Assembly (NCBI GenBank): GCA_947378695.1
Contig: CANCKZ010000003.1
Coordinates: 1-15,701, forward strand
Reading direction: 5' to 3'
DNA from: Rickettsiales bacterium
Lineage (GTDB): Bacteria; Pseudomonadota; Alphaproteobacteria; Rickettsiales; Deianiraeaceae
Length of the DNA stretch: 15,701 nucleotides
The notes beneath the pieces are model-generated. The model saw nothing but the letters and a program-made list of their open reading frames with translations. It did no database searches and was not told where the DNA came from. Both the position numbers and the translations under genes were made by a program. Of this stretch, positions 13,560-15,701 are shown piece by piece (position 1 is the stretch's first letter; every line of letters begins with the position of its first letter).

Positions 13560-14459
13560 TTATTTCCAAATGTTGTGAGTCAAACAATACCAGTTTGTCG
13601 GATTTTGCACAATCCATTTTTCAAATGTGGCAAAAATTGCCGTTGTAAGCTCAACTTCGTTGGCAAAAAGTTTCGCATCAAGCACTTGATCGCACGATAT
13701 TTCAAACTTCGATGCCGTTGCCCTGCAAGCAAAGACTGTTGCCTGCGATTTAATTGCAACTCGTGCCATAGCAGTTGGAAGCATGGCTTTTTGCCCGAAA
13801 AATTCGATAGGCGTTCCACTGGTGTGGTCTCGTTGGTCAAGCAGAACAACAAGCACCCTGTTTTCATTGATAGATTTCAGCATTTTCCTCATGGCGGAAG
13901 TATCACGCTTTTCAACCATTTGAATGTTGGGGTGTCTTGTATCAAAAATTTTGCTTAACTTTGCGTTGTTTTGTTCGCGATATATCACCGTTAATGGCAG
14001 GTTACACACCTTGGCAAAGTAATTCTGTGCAACTTCCCAATTGCCAAAATGTGCGGAAAATATTATAATTTTTTCACCCTTTGCGTGGCTTTCTGTAAGC
14101 AGATTCATATTCACACTTGAAACATTTTGTTCAAGCCATTTTTTGGTAACCTTCTTTTCGTTGATTGTTGTTAAGAAAAGGGTTGTGGCGTAGGAACAAT
14201 ATTGCTTGAAAAGTGCGGATTGCTGTGATGGTGTTGCATCTTTTTTTGTGATGATTTTGAGGTTACTCTTAAAAATTTCAAAGCGTGTTTTTTGAAAGTA
14301 TTTCAACGAAAAATAAACAAGAGTTCGCCCAAGAAAGTTGCTGAATGGGGATATTACACCAATTGGAAATGGTTTAATTATTGCAAAAATTATTCTGGCA
14401 ATTATGTATTCTATGAAGTATTTAAGCCGTTTTAATTGTTGCTTTTTTAAAAAAATCAT
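13560..14459 (-). CDS. LpxL/HtrB-family lipid A biosynthesis acyltransferase
   Basis: Enzymes of this family transfer a second fatty acyl chain to lipid A on the inner face of the inner membrane. The 299-residue product has a hydrophobic N-terminal anchor (about 14-50), the catalytic H-x4-E motif SAHFGNWE (H137, E142), the YREQNN segment (160-165), the DQRDHTSG motif (208-215) typical of the LpxL/LpxM group, and a C-terminus [14 protein letters not shown] in place of the common 'PxQWxWxHxRWK'. The ATG at 14459 is chosen because GGAG lies 4 nt upstream (14464-14467); a longer ORF from 14492 has no such site. The gene implies a lipopolysaccharide outer membrane. Which acyl position it serves cannot be told, so no symbol is given. 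Confidence 0.93.
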   Translation of the reverse strand: MIFLKKQQLKRLKYFIEYIIARIIFAIIKPFPIGVISPFSNFLGRTLVYFSLKYFQKTRFEIFKSNLKIITKKDATPSQQSALFKQYCSYATTLFLTTINEKKVTKKWLEQNVSSVNMNLLTESHAKGEKIIIFSAHFGNWEVAQNYFAKVCNLPLTVIYREQNNAKLSKIFDTRHPNIQMVEKRDTSAMRKMLKSINENRVLVVLLDQRDHTSGTPIEFFGQKAMLPTAMARVAIKSQATVFACRATASKFEISCDQVLDAKLFANEVELTTAIFATFEKWIVQNPTNWYCLTHNIWK

Positions 14460-14503
14460 TTTACTCCACGCAAAGATATAATATATATACATTTTTATTT
14501 TCT
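14460..14503. promoter_or_regulatory. Divergent AT-rich promoter region between acyltransferase gene and thyX
   Basis: The 44-bp gap between divergent starts holds a TATAAT (14477-14482) on the plus strand and TATATT/TATTAT-like strings on the minus strand, with the acyltransferase Shine-Dalgarno GGAG at 14464-14467. No good -35 box is seen for either direction. Both transcripts must start in or next to this gap. Confidence 0.4.
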
Positions 14504-15340
14504 ATGTTGAAAAGTCAAGAAAATTTAGTTGGTTTGCAATTTCCCGCCCTTGACCACGGCTTCATTAGAGTTGTCGACTTCATGGGTTCAGATTCCGCAA
14601 TCGTTCAAGCAGCAAGGGTTTCTTACGGCGATGGAACAAAGACCGTCAATGAAGACAAAGGTCTGATTAACTACCTTATGAAGCACAAACACACTTCACC
14701 ATTTGAAATGTGCGAAATTAAGCTGCATATCAAACTTCCAATGTTCATTGCTCGGCAGTGGATTCGCCATCGCACTGCAAATGTTAATGAATGTTCTGCT
14801 CGCTATTCAATTTTGCCAGAGGAATACTACATTCCGGAACTTCAAAACATTTTACCACAATCGGAAATGAATAAGCAGTGCCGTGGTGGGGAAATTTCGC
14901 CGGAATTTGCAAAAGATGCACAGAGTCTTATAAGGGAATCTTCCAAGCGTTCGTATGAGGACTATCAAGCACTTCTTGGCGATGAGGAAAACGGCATTGC
15001 TCGTGAAATTGCAAGGGGAGTTCTGCCCGTGAATATGTACACGGAGTGGTATTGGAAAATTGACCTTCACAACCTTTTACACTTCATTCGCCTTCGAATT
15101 CACCCACATGCACAATATGAAATTCGTGTTTATGCACAAATTCTTGCTGACATTGTAAAAGCATGGTGCCCGCTCGCTTATGGTGCTTTTGAGGAGCACA
15201 TTTTGGGGGCTCAAACATTTTCAAAATCTCAGGTGGAAGTTCTGAAACACCTTCTTTCTGGCGTTGAAATGCAAGGCGAAAACCTTTCAAGCCTTTCAAA
15301 AAGGGAGATTGCTGAATTGAAAGCGGTGTTTGGTGGGTGA
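14504..15340 (+). CDS. thyX: Flavin-dependent thymidylate synthase ThyX
   Basis: ThyX makes dTMP from dUMP using FAD, NADPH and methylene-tetrahydrofolate, without the need for dihydrofolate reductase in that step. The 278-residue product carries the family signature [11 protein letters not shown] (RHR at 88-90, S98; pattern RHRx7S), the preceding [12 protein letters not shown] segment, the [20 protein letters not shown] region that binds dUMP and FAD, and the acidic loop [15 protein letters not shown]. The length fits the long form found in Rickettsiales and other alphaproteobacteria. The ATG has no Shine-Dalgarno sequence; a TATAAT lies about 22 bp upstream. No thyA or folA is visible nearby. 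Confidence 0.97.
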   Translation: MLKSQENLVGLQFPALDHGFIRVVDFMGSDSAIVQAARVSYGDGTKTVNEDKGLINYLMKHKHTSPFEMCEIKLHIKLPMFIARQWIRHRTANVNECSARYSILPEEYYIPELQNILPQSEMNKQCRGGEISPEFAKDAQSLIRESSKRSYEDYQALLGDEENGIAREIARGVLPVNMYTEWYWKIDLHNLLHFIRLRIHPHAQYEIRVYAQILADIVKAWCPLAYGAFEEHILGAQTFSKSQVEVLKHLLSGVEMQGENLSSLSKREIAELKAVFGG

Positions 15341-15503
15341 TGGTGGTGGAAATTTCCCCAAACAAAACCGCTTCCACAAAATTGTTTGCTGCAATATATA
15401 TAATAAACTTTTTTACGCCACAAACTCCTTCAAAAAACCAGATTTTTTAACCGCAAAAGTCCTCAAATCCCAGATTTTTTATTTTTTCCCGCCAAAATGT
15501 GCG

Positions 15504-15530
15504 TTTTTGTTATAGTGTGCTATAACAAAA
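15504..15530. repeat. 11-bp inverted repeat, first copy of TTTTTGTTATAGTGT
   Basis: TTTTGTTATAG (15505-15515) and CTATAACAAAA (15520-15530) are perfect complements around a TGTG loop. The first 15 bases (15504-15518) recur exactly at 15619-15633. It may be a protein-binding operator or a weak AT-rich hairpin. TATAGT inside it could serve as a -10 box, but no -35 box is seen upstream. Confidence 0.6.
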
Positions 15531-15618
15531 GTGATGGTTGAGATTTTCCGCAAAATGAAGAAGTCAATTCGCATAAGGGTTGTTTCGTTTTTGGTTTAGA
15601 GATTTTTTTTCTTTTTTC

Positions 15619-15651
15619 TTTTTGTTATAGTGTACTAGTACAGTGATACAC
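15619..15651. promoter_or_regulatory. Second copy of the repeat with palindrome GTACTAGTAC, operator candidate
   Basis: After the exact 15-bp repeat (15619-15633) comes the perfect palindrome GTACTAGTAC (15632-15641), nested in GTGTA (15630-15634) and TACAC (15647-15651) arms. From general knowledge, nested GTGTA/TACAC and TACTAGTA palindromes beside a -10-like TATAGT are typical of repressor operators such as those of GntR/YtrA-type regulators. No regulator gene is visible in the window, so this is a suggestion. Confidence 0.45.
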
Positions 15652-15679
15652 CAAGCGGACAATGGCGTGAAAATTCTTC

Positions 15680-15685
15680 TTGACA
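15680..15685 (+). promoter_or_regulatory. TTGACA -35 box at the window edge
   Basis: A perfect -35 hexamer lies 16 bp from the end. A -10 box at 17-bp spacing would fall just outside the window. The two other intergenic TTGACA boxes of this window (1120 and 2968) both belong to good promoters, so a gene probably starts shortly after 15701 on the plus strand. Confidence 0.4.
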
Positions 15686-15701
15686 AATGATTTTTTTTAT
15701 T

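Larger units (their letters stand above)
15341..15701. other. Noncoding region after thyX with repeats and palindromes
   Basis: No convincing gene is seen in this 361-bp stretch. It has no clear thyX terminator; weak features are GTGGAA/TTCCAC arms just after the stop, and CCAGATTTTTT repeated twice about 30 bp apart near 15440-15480. From 15504 it carries two related palindromic elements described separately, a pyrimidine run (15603-15623), and a TTGACA at the end. The design looks like a control region for a gene beyond the window. Confidence 0.6.

Noticed and set aside
15345..15380. Possible thyX terminator with GTGGAA/TTCCAC arms
   Set aside because: Only six pairs, a loop of about 20 nt and no following T run.
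15330..15515. 61-residue plus-strand ORF after thyX
   Set aside because: It overlaps the thyX end and runs through AT-rich noncoding DNA with Lys/Phe-rich translation and no motif.
15534..15599. 21-residue ORF (MVEIFRKMKKSIRIRVVSFLV) just after the inverted repeat
   Set aside because: Too short, with no ribosome binding site and no coupling to a neighbour. Its basic-hydrophobic makeup is curious but not enough.

Overview
The window looks like a piece of chromosome from an AT-rich Gram-negative bacterium, most likely an alphaproteobacterium of a host-associated lineage (Rickettsiales/Holosporales-like or gut alphaproteobacteria). This is inference. It rests on the gene set: NuoH, an alphaproteobacterial-style AddA helicase-nuclease, a canonical IscS next to a second short NifS-like enzyme, a long-form ThyX, and an LpxL/HtrB-type lipid A acyltransferase. 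Shikimate kinase and glutamate 5-kinase show that some biosynthesis is kept. TGA is used as an ordinary stop (nuoH, thyX, ORF 1173-1520) and TGG encodes Trp.

Layout. (1) 1-1089: possible tail of nuoG, then nuoH; nuoI does not follow. (2) 1120-3841: a patchwork around nifS. It holds a one-pass membrane/coiled-coil protein with a consensus promoter, a DUF4440 protein, the short NifS-like desulfurase, two overlapping tiny membrane ORFs on the opposite strand (the first broken by a TGA), a duplicated fragment of the nifS 5' end, and another one-pass membrane protein directly behind iscS. (3) 3843-5543: iscS and an unrecognised 145-residue protein, both on the minus strand; iscU is not adjacent. 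(4) 5565-8501: addA on the plus strand, starting 21 bp from the divergent 145-residue gene and overlapping the 3' end of ftsI by 143 bp. (5) 14459-8359: a long minus-strand block, lpxL-like, proB, (hairpin), sppA, a basic-tailed unknown protein, aroK, ftsI. It covers lipid A acylation, proline synthesis, membrane protein quality control, aromatic synthesis and septal peptidoglycan synthesis. (6) 14504-15340: thyX, divergent from the acyltransferase gene. (7) 15341-15701: noncoding, with two related palindromic elements and a -35-like box at the very end.

Most genes are ordinary housekeeping genes. The unusual part is 2877-3841: a small accessory cassette between iscS and nifS, bounded by a 33-bp direct repeat of the nifS 5' coding sequence (31/33 identical). 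It suggests an insertion or duplication that left a remnant start of nifS behind iscS. No CRISPR array, tRNA, rRNA or recognisable transposase gene was seen.
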